From positions 1-35,198 of the forward strand of contig JAOUJV010000014.1 of the NCBI GenBank assembly GCA_029882995.1: a DNA stretch of 35,198 bases, given 5' to 3'. Shown here piece after piece: positions 27,987-35,198 of this stretch; within the stretch, counting starts at the first letter, position 1; each line of letters begins with the position of its first letter. The DNA comes from Gammaproteobacteria bacterium (GTDB lineage Bacteria > Pseudomonadota > Gammaproteobacteria > DAOVJZ01). Position numbers and translations under genes: made by a program. Below the pieces are notes generated by a model, which saw nothing but the letters and a program-made list of their open reading frames with translations, had not been told where the DNA came from and searched no databases.

Positions 27987-29972
27987 TTAGTGACGTCCGC
28001 TGAATAATCTGTCTTCAGCGCGTTTGGTTTCTTCATTTGTTCCATATAATACCAGTACATCACCGGCAATCAATTTTGTATGTGGTTCCGGTGCCGGACC
28101 ACGAATTCCACCGCGACGGATTGCAGTTACCATAATTCCGGTTTTATCCAGTTCCAGTTCCTGCAGGGTATGGCCCAGTGCCCAGGCCTTTTCAGTCAGC
28201 ACGATTGAATGCAAGTGTTTGCGATTACTTTCAGGCTCATTAATGGGAACAGTTTCATCACCATGAAAGAAACCGCGCAGAATACTGTAGCGGTCAGTAC
28301 GTACATCACGCACATGTCTGAGAACGGTCGAAACCGGAACACCAAGCAGCATTAATAAATGTGACATTAACATCAGGCTGGCCTCCAGCGTTTCCGGTAC
28401 AACTTCCGTTGCTCCGGCTTCCTGTAACAGTTCGAGATCACTGTCATCTCTTGTCCGTATCAGGACCGGCATATCCGGTCTGCGGGAGCGGGTGTTCTCA
28501 AGAATTTTCAATGTTGCCGGTGTTTCATCAAAACTGATCAGCATGGCAATGGCGCGTTCCAGCCCGGCGGCATGCAGGATGTCCATGTGGGTTGAATCAC
28601 CATAATTAACTGGGTCACCAGCCTGACGTGCTTCCCTGACACGCACGGGATCAAGATCGATTGCTATATAGGAAAAATTCTCCTTTTCCAGAAAACGGGC
28701 AATATTCTGGCCAACTCGCCCGTAACCACAGATGATGACGTGATCATTTAATAATTCTGCATTACGGAAGATTTCACCTCTTATGTGATCGCGCGTCGAT
28801 CCATAACTGACAGAAAAAATCCGTTTGGCAATATGACCATTAAAACGAATAATGACGGGTGCGAAACCCATACTCAAAAGGATAGAGGCAAGGACAATCT
28901 GTCCAACTGTGCCGGTTAACAGCCCGGCAGTAATGGCCAGTGATAAAAGAATAAAACCAAATTCACCACCTTGCGCCAATGACAGTCCGGTACGCAAGGC
29001 AACGCCTTTTTCCGTTTTATGTAATAACGCCAGACCCATAATCAATAATGTCTTACCGACAATGATGAGTGCAGTAATGCTTAGCACTGGCAGCCATATG
29101 TCGGGCAGGGTATGGATATCCAGCATCATACCAATGGTTACAAAAAACAGACCTAGCAGAACATCACGGAATGGCCGCATGTCAGCCTCAACCTGATGGC
29201 GGTATTCGGTTTCACCGATCATCATACCGGCCAGAAATGCACCCAGTGCCAGTGACAATCCGGCTTCATGTGTCAGCCACGCAGCGGAAAGAGTGAATAA
29301 TAGAACTGTTAGCATGAAGAGATCAGGGGATCGAGTTTTTGCCATGGCATGAAAAATGGGGCGTAATAGCCAATGCCCGATAGACAACATAATAATCAGT
29401 ACAATGATGCCTTTGCCTAAAGCCCAGAACAGCAGTTCACTAACTGGCAGTTCATGCGTGCCTGATAAAGTAGGGATCAGAATCAACAGCGGGATGACTG
29501 CCAAATCCTGAAATAACAGAATGCCCACTGCTTGCCGACCATGACGGGAATGTAGCTCCAGTTGTTCTGATAATTGTCGGATGACAATTGCAGTTGAAGA
29601 CATGGCAAGAATACCGCCGATCACAAAGGCGGAAATCGTATCGAGCCCGAGCAGCTTGCAAATTATCCCGGTGATCAGTGCAGTGGTAATCACTTGCAAG
29701 GCACCCAACCCGAGCACAATATTGCTCATGGCAATCAGACGAGCCAGTGAGAATTCGAGACCAATTGTAAAAAGCAGAAAGACAACACCAAACTCAGCCA
29801 GAAAGCGGGTTTCTGAATTATCCGCAATCCAGCCAAGCCCATAGGGGCCAACTAACACCCCTACAACCAGATAGCCGATAATATTGGGTAAATGCAAAAG
29901 ACGACAAAAAGAAACAGTAATAACCGCTGTTACCAGTAATATCAGAATAATTTCAAAAGTGGAATATTCCAT
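27987..29972 (-). CDS. Kef-type cation:proton antiporter with RCK (TrkA) domains
   Basis: CPA2-family monovalent cation/H+ antiporter (661 aa). The first 390 or so residues contain about 12-13 membrane segments, including LPNIIGYLVVGVLVGPYGLG and GGEFGFILLSLA. A TrkA-N/RCK domain starts near residue 410 with HVIICGYGRVGQNIARFLEKE, a Rossmann NAD-binding motif. A TrkA-C-like domain lies near residues 590-655 (LIAGDVLVLYGT). It could be KefB/C-like or YbaL-like; no KefF or KefG partner gene is adjacent. A GGGG stretch lies upstream of the ATG. It is the first gene of a likely operon with the cNMP-binding protein and the retropepsin. Confidence 0.93.
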   Translation of the reverse strand: MEYSTFEIILILLVTAVITVSFCRLLHLPNIIGYLVVGVLVGPYGLGWIADNSETRFLAEFGVVFLLFTIGLEFSLARLIAMSNIVLGLGALQVITTALITGIICKLLGLDTISAFVIGGILAMSSTAIVIRQLSEQLELHSRHGRQAVGILLFQDLAVIPLLILIPTLSGTHELPVSELLFWALGKGIIVLIIMLSIGHWLLRPIFHAMAKTRSPDLFMLTVLLFTLSAAWLTHEAGLSLALGAFLAGMMIGETEYRHQVEADMRPFRDVLLGLFFVTIGMMLDIHTLPDIWLPVLSITALIIVGKTLLIMGLALLHKTEKGVALRTGLSLAQGGEFGFILLSLAITAGLLTGTVGQIVLASILLSMGFAPVIIRFNGHIAKRIFSVSYGSTRDHIRGEIFRNAELLNDHVIICGYGRVGQNIARFLEKENFSYIAIDLDPVRVREARQAGDPVNYGDSTHMDILHAAGLERAIAMLISFDETPATLKILENTRSRRPDMPVLIRTRDDSDLELLQEAGATEVVPETLEASLMLMSHLLMLLGVPVSTVLRHVRDVRTDRYSILRGFFHGDETVPINEPESNRKHLHSIVLTEKAWALGHTLQELELDKTGIMVTAIRRGGIRGPAPEPHTKLIAGDVLVLYGTNEETKRAEDRLFSGRH

Positions 29973-30003
29973 TTGCCCCGTATTTTCGTTGACAAGTTTA
30001 TTA

Positions 30004-30009
30004 ATTATA
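30004..30009 (-). promoter_or_regulatory. Candidate -10 of the Kef-type operon
   Basis: A perfect TATAAT on the minus strand lies about 31 bases upstream of the antiporter ATG. The -35 at 17 bp (CTAAAT) is poor. Confidence 0.4.
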
Positions 30010-30046
30010 GGCTTTCAGTGGTGAGAATTTAGTTAATTTTGTTAAT

Positions 30047-30604
30047 ATGGCCAGAATGAACATTGATTCTAATAACGGGTTACTTGATGAGGCACGCTAT
30101 GTGCCGTCTCCCAATTGTGATGATCGGCCGGAAAATGAAGCTATTAGCCTGATTGTTGTGCATGGGATCAGTCTGCCGCCGGGAGAGTTTGAGGGTAACT
30201 GGATTGATGATTTCTTCACTAACCGGCTTGACCCCAAAGCACATGATTATTTTGTTGAGATTGCCGACCTGCAGGTTTCATCACATTTATTGATCCGCCG
30301 GAATGGTGAAATTGTGCAATATGTCCCTTTCCATCAACGTGCCTGGCATGCCGGTGAGTCCCGCTTTGACGGGCGTGAACGTTGTAATGATTTTTCCATT
30401 GGTATCGAGCTGGAAGGGACTGATGACTTACCTTATGAATATGTACAATATGAAAAGCTGGCCGAGGTGATCAGGGCACTGAAACAGGCTTATCCGGACA
30501 TCAGTAATGAGCGCATTGCCGGACATAGCGATATTGCACCAGAACGCAAAACTGACCCGGGTGAGGCATTTGACTGGCAATACCTCTATGGACTGTTGGC
30601 CTAG
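30047..30604 (+). CDS. ampD: 1,6-anhydro-N-acetylmuramyl-L-alanine amidase AmpD
   Basis: Cytoplasmic zinc amidase of peptidoglycan recycling; loss of AmpD derepresses AmpC in species that have ampR-ampC. It is an amidase_2 fold of 185 aa. The zinc ligands by family comparison are H39 (LIVVHGISLPPG), H160 (GHSDIAPERKTDPG) and D170. Other conserved stretches are VSSHLLIRRNGEIVQYVPFHQRAWHAGES and NDFSIGIELEG. There is no signal peptide, consistent with AmpD rather than a periplasmic homologue. The start may be ATG 30047 or 30056; no Shine-Dalgarno sequence supports either. It is paired with ampE and divergent from the Kef-type operon. Confidence 0.95.
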   Translation: MARMNIDSNNGLLDEARYVPSPNCDDRPENEAISLIVVHGISLPPGEFEGNWIDDFFTNRLDPKAHDYFVEIADLQVSSHLLIRRNGEIVQYVPFHQRAWHAGESRFDGRERCNDFSIGIELEGTDDLPYEYVQYEKLAEVIRALKQAYPDISNERIAGHSDIAPERKTDPGEAFDWQYLYGLLA

Positions 30605-30668
30605 TAGTCAGTCATAGACTTGGCTATTATTGTCTGAAGCATCAGCTAACAAAGAGAGAACTGTATAA

Positions 30669-31556
30669 ATGACACTGCTGAGTATTTTAATTGCATTATT
30701 AGTGGAACGAATTGTGGAAACCCTGCATGGCTGGCGTGAGCATGGCTGGTTTCAATGCTATTACCAATGGATGTTTCAGCATATGGGCAGTAACAGCTTC
30801 TGGTCAGGTCCGGGTGGTGTTATTGCTGTTCTGGCACCGGTGATTCTGGCAGTGATTGTTGTTTTCAGTATTCTGGACATGATCCTGTTCGGGTTTCTTT
30901 CCTTTATTGGTGCAGTGGCTGTTTTGTTGTTGTGTCTGGGACCGGGAGACCTTGATGCAGACACAGACAATCTGGTTCGTGCAGTTGAGGAAAAGGATGA
31001 TGATGCAATAAAGACATGTACCAAAGCCTTGTTAGGCAAGGATGTTGAGCCAGAGACCAAAGTAATGGCAGAAGGCATTATGTCGCAAAGTCTGGAAAGA
31101 ATTTTTGGAGTGATTTTCTGGTTTGCCATATTGGGGCCTGTGGGTGCGGTTCTGTTTCGCGCCGGTAACAGACTGGCTGTGATTGTTGCTGACAGTGAAG
31201 AGGAACGTGAAGGTTTTGCAACAGCAGTCACACGGCTGAATGGTATTTTGATCTGGCTACCGGCAAGATTGACAGCATTGGGTTTTGCCATAATGGGTAA
31301 CTTTGAGGATGCCCTGCATAACTGGCAAGTACGTTCTGCCGAGACAGAGGCAGACTGGGTAGGTTCAGGCAGAGAGGCACTGGTTGCAAGTGGTATGGGT
31401 GCACTGCGACTGGAAACACCGGCCGAAAGTGAGGATGCATCATCAAGTGAAATTTCTGTCAGTGCAATACGTGCAGCAATGGGGCTGGTCTGGCGTACAT
31501 TAATTGTCTGGCTGATTGTTATTGCCTTGTTGACGCTGGCTGGTCTGGCCGGCTAA
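30669..31556 (+). CDS. ampE: AmpE-like inner-membrane protein
   Basis: Membrane protein (295 aa) usually cotranscribed with ampD and described as a modulator of beta-lactamase regulation; its biochemical role is not settled. The N-terminus MTLLSILIALLVERI matches AmpE. Hydrophobic segments lie near residues 50-95 (two), 140-165 and at the C-terminus, with a soluble stretch in between holding LVRAVEEKDDD and GPVGAVLFRAGNRLA. It begins 64 bases after ampD. A btuF-like gene follows after 19 bases and may share the transcript. Confidence 0.9.
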   Translation: MTLLSILIALLVERIVETLHGWREHGWFQCYYQWMFQHMGSNSFWSGPGGVIAVLAPVILAVIVVFSILDMILFGFLSFIGAVAVLLLCLGPGDLDADTDNLVRAVEEKDDDAIKTCTKALLGKDVEPETKVMAEGIMSQSLERIFGVIFWFAILGPVGAVLFRAGNRLAVIVADSEEEREGFATAVTRLNGILIWLPARLTALGFAIMGNFEDALHNWQVRSAETEADWVGSGREALVASGMGALRLETPAESEDASSSEISVSAIRAAMGLVWRTLIVWLIVIALLTLAGLAG

Positions 31557-31575
31557 TCATAAATCAGGGTATGTT

Positions 31576-32496
31576 ATGACGTTAATATACCGATTATCGA
31601 TAGTATTTCTTGTTTGTTATTCATTTTCAGTGAATGCGGGGCAAGTGGCACGCATTATTATCGAGGATGACAATAAGCAGACGCTCACATTTGCCAAACC
31701 GGTCAGCCGTATTGTCAGTCTGGCACCGCATATTACAGAGTTGTTATTTACTGCCGGTGCCGGGGACAGAATTGTCGGTGTTGTTGAACACAGTGATTAC
31801 CCGGAAGCAGCCAAACAGTTACCGATTGTAGGTAGTGGTTTTGGGCTTGATCTGGAAAAAATTGCTGCACTTAAACCGGATCTGGTTGTTGCATGGCATG
31901 GCGGCAATCCTGAAAAACAGATTGAGAAACTCAAGACCATGGGCTTTCCGGTTTTTGAAAGTGATCCCAAGGATATTGATGGCATCACAAAAAACCTGGT
32001 GCGTTTCAGTCAGCTGGCAGGTACCGAGGTGGTTGCCAACCAGTTTGTGAAAAAATTTCATAAAAGGCATCGCAAGCTGAAAAATGATTATGCCAAGCGG
32101 AACAGGGTGACCGTGTTTTACCAGATTTGGCATGACCCGCTCATGACAGTGGGAAGCAATCATTTGATCAATTATGTGCTTGAGCTTTGTGCCGGTAAAA
32201 ATGTGTTTGATGAGCTGGACAAGCCGGCAGTCAAAATCAGTCTGGAATCAGTAGTGCAGCGTGATCCCGAAGTTATTATTACCAGCAGGACAGAATCCGA
32301 ATCCGAATTTAATGCATTAGCGCACTGGGAAAAATGGAAAGAAATGCAGGCCGTTCAGGGCAATAATCTGTTTCTTGTATCACCTTCCATACTTCAGCGA
32401 CATGGTCCACGCATACTCGATGGGGCAGATGAAGTGTGCAATTATCTAGATAAGGTGCGAGATAAAAAACGGGAATCAGCTACCTCGGTTGAGTAA
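31576..32496 (+). CDS. Periplasmic cobalamin-binding protein, BtuF-like
   Basis: Substrate-binding protein of the helical-backbone ABC class (306 aa). A signal peptide ends near VNA|GQ (residue 22). The BtuF/FepB-type domain begins VSRIVSLAPHITELLFTAGAGDRIVGVVEHSDYP and includes IVGSGFGLDLEKIAALKPDLVVAWHGGNP and VTVFYQIWHDPLMTVG. The SLAPHxTE and tryptophan-rich QIWHDP stretches favour vitamin B12 over iron siderophores. No permease, ATPase or TonB receptor gene lies nearby, so it is an orphan component. The 3' end runs into a terminator hairpin. Specificity is inferred from similarity only. Confidence 0.85.
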   Translation: MTLIYRLSIVFLVCYSFSVNAGQVARIIIEDDNKQTLTFAKPVSRIVSLAPHITELLFTAGAGDRIVGVVEHSDYPEAAKQLPIVGSGFGLDLEKIAALKPDLVVAWHGGNPEKQIEKLKTMGFPVFESDPKDIDGITKNLVRFSQLAGTEVVANQFVKKFHKRHRKLKNDYAKRNRVTVFYQIWHDPLMTVGSNHLINYVLELCAGKNVFDELDKPAVKISLESVVQRDPEVIITSRTESESEFNALAHWEKWKEMQAVQGNNLFLVSPSILQRHGPRILDGADEVCNYLDKVRDKKRESATSVE

Positions 32497-32510
32497 TATT
32501 CCCGTTTTCC
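32466..32510 (+). terminator. Terminator overlapping the btuF-like 3' end
   Basis: AAAACGGGAAT and ATTCCCGTTTT pair perfectly over 11 bp with a 21-base loop. The left arm lies in the coding sequence and the stop codon sits in the loop. A short TTTT run ends the right arm. Confidence 0.6.
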
Positions 32511-32531
32511 AGCTTCTACCGCTATAATATA

Positions 32532-32560
32532 TTTTTATTGGCATAATATTCTGGTAGAAT
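32532..32560 (+). promoter_or_regulatory. Candidate promoter of the LysR gene
   Basis: TGGTAGAAT is an extended -10 (TGn plus TAGAAT, 5/6), with a weak -35 (TTTTTA) at 17 bp. Transcription would begin about 40 bases before the ATG. Confidence 0.5.
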
Positions 32561-32605
32561 CCGCGCACTTGGCAAGATCTAACCAGAGATATATCAGGAA
32601 TCCCC

Positions 32606-33517
32606 ATGGCTGATCGCAGATTACAGGTTTTTCACACTGTCGCCCGACTTCTCAGTTTTACCAAGGCGGCTGAATCACTCCATATGACTCAACCGGCAGT
32701 CACCTTTCAGGTGCGTCAGCTTGAAGAATATTTCAATACACGATTGTTTGATCGGACTCATAACCGAATAAGCCTGACCGATGCCGGTAAGCGGGTTTAT
32801 GATTTTGCTGAACGTATATTTGAGCTTTATGGCGAAATGGATAATGCAGTACGTGAACTGACCGGTGAAATAAGCGGTGTTCTGATTATCGGAGCCAGTA
32901 CAACAATTGCAGAATACATGTTGCCGGCCCTGCTGGGTGATTTCAGAGTTCAATATCCGGATGTTGGTGTTCGACTCAAGGTTTCCAATACAGAAGGTAT
33001 TGTGTCCATGGTTGAAAACAATGTTATTGATCTGGGTGTTGTCGAAGCACCGGTCAGTAACAAGAATCTGGCAGTGGAAAGCTGTCGTCTGGACAAGCTG
33101 GTTGTGATTGTGCCACGAAACCATGAGTTGGCCAGTGAGAAGGTCGTGCCTTTATCAAGAATTCTGGACTATCCCTATATTTGTCGTGAAGAAGGTTCGG
33201 GTACACGAGAAGTGATTGTTGAACATATGAGTGATCACGGTTTAAATGCGAATGAACTCAATATCACAATGGAACTCGGCAGTCCGGAAGCAATCAAGGG
33301 TGCAGTCGAGGCATCAATGGGAATTTCAGTTGTATCGAAAGCAACCATTGCCAAGGAACTGAAACTGGGGACACTGGTTGCACTTGAACTTGATCCACCT
33401 CTGGAAAGACCTTTCTCTTTTGTGCATCAAAAGCAGAAATTCCGCATGCGAGCCATGGATGAACTACTTGAGTTTGCGCGTAATTACTGCACAGAGCACA
33501 AGGACGATGTTATCTAG
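32606..33517 (+). CDS. LysR-family transcriptional regulator, CysL-like
   Basis: LTTR of 303 aa. The N-terminal winged helix is LQVFHTVARLLSFTKAAESLHMTQPAVTFQVRQLEEYFNTRLFDRTHNRISLTDAGK. A linker helix leads to a LysR substrate-binding domain from about residue 90 (GVLIIGASTTIAEYMLPALLGDFRVQYPDV). The ending and the ICREEGSGTREV segment recall the CysL/selenium-metabolism group of LTTRs, but the effector is not decidable. AGGAA lies upstream of the ATG. A small gene follows after 14 bases. No divergent target gene is present, which is unusual for LTTRs. Confidence 0.9.
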   Translation: MADRRLQVFHTVARLLSFTKAAESLHMTQPAVTFQVRQLEEYFNTRLFDRTHNRISLTDAGKRVYDFAERIFELYGEMDNAVRELTGEISGVLIIGASTTIAEYMLPALLGDFRVQYPDVGVRLKVSNTEGIVSMVENNVIDLGVVEAPVSNKNLAVESCRLDKLVVIVPRNHELASEKVVPLSRILDYPYICREEGSGTREVIVEHMSDHGLNANELNITMELGSPEAIKGAVEASMGISVVSKATIAKELKLGTLVALELDPPLERPFSFVHQKQKFRMRAMDELLEFARNYCTEHKDDVI

Positions 33518-33531
33518 TTTTTTATTTTCTC

Positions 33532-33909
33532 ATGTCATCGCGAGAAGAAAACTTTCTTAATACGCTGAAACAGCTTTCACAAAGCGATCAGAATACATTG
33601 ATGGCATTTGCCGAATTTCTCCTGATTCGTTCCGGCCAGATACAGATTCAGATTGATGAACAGGAAACGAGTATTACCCGTGCCGTGCCCTCACCGGAAG
33701 ATATTCCCCGTCCCGAAAAAGAAAGCGTTGTAATCGCGATCAAGCGTTTGTCCGCCACCTATCCCATGATCAGCAAGCAGACCATGCTGAATAAAATTTC
33801 CCCTCTTATGTCACAACATATTATGGAAGGGCGCGATGCCAATGAAGTCATTGACGATCTGGAAGAAATTTTCCGTAAACGTTACGAAGAAATCGTAGCA
33901 GGCGACTGA
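33532..33909 (+). CDS. Small uncharacterised protein downstream of the LysR gene
   Basis: I do not recognise this 125-residue protein. It has no signal peptide, membrane segment or cysteine. The N-terminal third looks helical (SREENFLNTLKQLSQSDQNTLMAFAEFLLIRSG). A proline-rich linker follows (VPSPEDIPRPEKE). The C-terminal half is again helical and charged and ends DDLEEIFRKRYEEI. The ATG is 14 bases after the LysR stop, without a Shine-Dalgarno sequence, suggesting cotranscription. Its TGA directly abuts the stop codon of the convergent phoH gene. Coding potential is supported by the tight packing and the ordinary amino-acid make-up. Confidence 0.75.
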   Translation: MSSREENFLNTLKQLSQSDQNTLMAFAEFLLIRSGQIQIQIDEQETSITRAVPSPEDIPRPEKESVVIAIKRLSATYPMISKQTMLNKISPLMSQHIMEGRDANEVIDDLEEIFRKRYEEIVAGD

Positions 33910-35198
33910 TTACAATATTTCAGAAGCAAAGTCTGCCAGACGTGAACGTTCACCGCGATGCAGGGTAATATGGCCGCCATGTGGCCAGTCCTTGAATCGA
34001 TCCACAATATAGGTCAGACCAGATGTGGTTTCCGTCAGATAGGGTGTATCAATCTGCCCTACATTACCCAGACAGACAATCTTTGTTCCCGGCCCTGCAC
34101 GTGTAATCAGTGTTTTCAGCTGTTTTGATGTCAGGTTCTGTGCTTCATCAATAATAATAAACTTGTTCAGGAAAGTACGGCCGCGCATAAAATTCAGTGA
34201 ACGAATACTGATCCGGTTTTGTATCAGATCCTGTGTTACAGCACGACCCCAGTTGCCACCGGGACTGCCATTGCTGTTTTCTTCCTTGGTCAAGACTTCA
34301 AGATTGTCCATCAAGGCACCCATCCAGGGAGTCATTTTTTCTTCTTCAGTACCAGGCAGGAAACCGATATCTTCACCAACCGGAATTGTGACACGGGTAA
34401 AGATAATTTCACGATAACGTTTGTCATCCATGGTTTGTGTCAGTGCTGATGCCAGTGTCAACAGGGTTTTACCGGTACCGGCCGTACCCATCAGGCTGAC
34501 AAAATCAATATCGGGATCCATCAGGAAGTTAAGCGCAAAATTCTGTTCACGATTGCGCGCATGAATACCCCAGACAGTGTGATCACCATGTAAATAATTT
34601 TTTATCACTTCCAGCGTTGCGGTGTTCTTGTCAATATTGCGGACAATGGCAGAGAACGGAGGCTCTGATTCCATATACAGACACTGGTTGATATGCCATG
34701 CATTAACAAGATCACCGGTCACTGTATAAAAGGTGTGGCCCTCATCATTCCATGACTTCATATCCTTGCTGTGTGTTTCCCAGAAATCAGCCGGCAATTC
34801 AGCCGTGCCGGAATAAAGCAGATCAAGGTCATCCAGTACCTTGTCATTAAAATAATCCTCGGCCTTGATACCAAGAACCGCGGCCTTGATGCGCAGGTTA
34901 ATGTCCTTGGATACCAGCGTAACGTTTCGTTCGGGGAAGTTTTTATCAAGAGCGAGCACAGTGCCAAGAATGGTGTTGTCCGGACGATCACCCGGCAGGG
35001 TGGGCGGCAGTTCGAGAGGAACGGTGGTTGTTTGCAAATACAGTTTTCCCGGAACTATGCCTTCACTTTCCGGTGCGGGTAACGGAAGTCCCTGATCAAT
35101 TTCTTCCTTACTGGCATTCTTGACCAGATCGTCCAGAAAACGACTTGCCTGACGGGCATTGCGAGCTACTTCAGACAGCCCTTTTTTTCCTGCATCCA
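33910..35198 (-). CDS. PIN-PhoH ATPase family protein, 5' end beyond window
   Basis: C-terminal 428 residues of a PhoH-like ATPase fused to an N-terminal PIN nuclease domain (YlaK-like architecture); in relatives it is linked to RNA metabolism. The tracked start (TTG at 35037) is artificial. The frame stays open to the window edge, adding residues such as SEVARNARQASRFLDDLVKNASK. The last part of the PIN domain (TILGTVLALDKNFPERNVTLVSKDINLRIKA) is visible. The PhoH domain carries Walker A VSLMGTAGTGKTLL and Walker B FIIIDEAQNLT, plus LGNVGQIDTPYL. It converges on the small gene at 33532 with no spacer or terminator. Confidence 0.93.
   Translation of the reverse strand, partial: DAGKKGLSEVARNARQASRFLDDLVKNASKEEIDQGLPLPAPESEGIVPGKLYLQTTTVPLELPPTLPGDRPDNTILGTVLALDKNFPERNVTLVSKDINLRIKAAVLGIKAEDYFNDKVLDDLDLLYSGTAELPADFWETHSKDMKSWNDEGHTFYTVTGDLVNAWHINQCLYMESEPPFSAIVRNIDKNTATLEVIKNYLHGDHTVWGIHARNREQNFALNFLMDPDIDFVSLMGTAGTGKTLLTLASALTQTMDDKRYREIIFTRVTIPVGEDIGFLPGTEEEKMTPWMGALMDNLEVLTKEENSNGSPGGNWGRAVTQDLIQNRISIRSLNFMRGRTFLNKFIIIDEAQNLTSKQLKTLITRAGPGTKIVCLGNVGQIDTPYLTETTSGLTYIVDRFKDWPHGGHITLHRGERSRLADFASEIL

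Noticed and set aside
34758-34991. Minus-strand ORF within the phoH region
   Set aside because: It lies in another frame of the PIN-PhoH gene, which is supported by clear motifs.

Overview
The window is a chromosomal segment of a gammaproteobacterium. The evidence is the conserved block obgE-proB / rpsT / murJ-ribF-ileS-lspA-fkpB-ispH, a complete fimT-pilV-pilW-pilX-pilY1-pilE minor-pilin cluster, ampD-ampE, a btuF-like gene and a PIN-PhoH gene. Base composition is moderate, and the gene order resembles Chromatiales-type lineages. That placement is inference from synteny; no rRNA is present to confirm it.

Layout. 1-2180: obgE and proB overlap and end at a bidirectional terminator. 2181-3758: one minus-strand gene for an exported Ig-like protein of unknown function. 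It lies between two almost identical 33-bp terminator copies. 3759-12164: rpsT (minus, with a good sigma70 promoter), then murJ, ribF, ileS, lspA, fkpB and ispH on the plus strand. A small DUF559 nuclease-like gene with GC-rich palindromic repeats interrupts the usual ileS-lspA junction. 12161-20405: a minus-strand type IV pilus minor-pilin operon read fimT-pilV-pilW-pilX-pilY1-pilE. A CRP/Vfr-type palindrome lies upstream of it, in the divergent interval shared with thiO. 20558-24300: thiO, a Fur-family (Irr-like) regulator, tRNA-Thr(CGT) and a SulP transporter with a STAS domain. 24322-29972: minus-strand genes nadC, a small FKBP, an AGCS amino-acid symporter, a membrane-anchored retropepsin-like protease, a stand-alone cyclic-nucleotide-binding protein and a Kef-type cation/proton antiporter. 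30047-32510: ampD, ampE and a cobalamin-binding-type periplasmic protein. 32532-35198: a LysR regulator with a small uncharacterised partner, convergent with a PIN-PhoH ATPase gene cut by the window edge.

Functionally most of the window is housekeeping: ribosome assembly, proline, flavin, NAD and isoprenoid synthesis, lipoprotein processing, peptidoglycan export and recycling, and Ile-tRNA charging. Added to this are surface pili and ion or solute transport. I found no CRISPR array, phage, toxin-antitoxin pair or recognised defence system. The most unusual items are the exported protein between duplicated terminators, the DUF559/palindrome element, the Kef / cNMP-sensor / aspartic-protease gene trio, and the Irr-like Fur protein that lacks C-terminal zinc cysteines. 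No gene-free stretch exceeds 300 bases except 22182-22506, which holds a terminator, the tRNA gene and the sulP leader.
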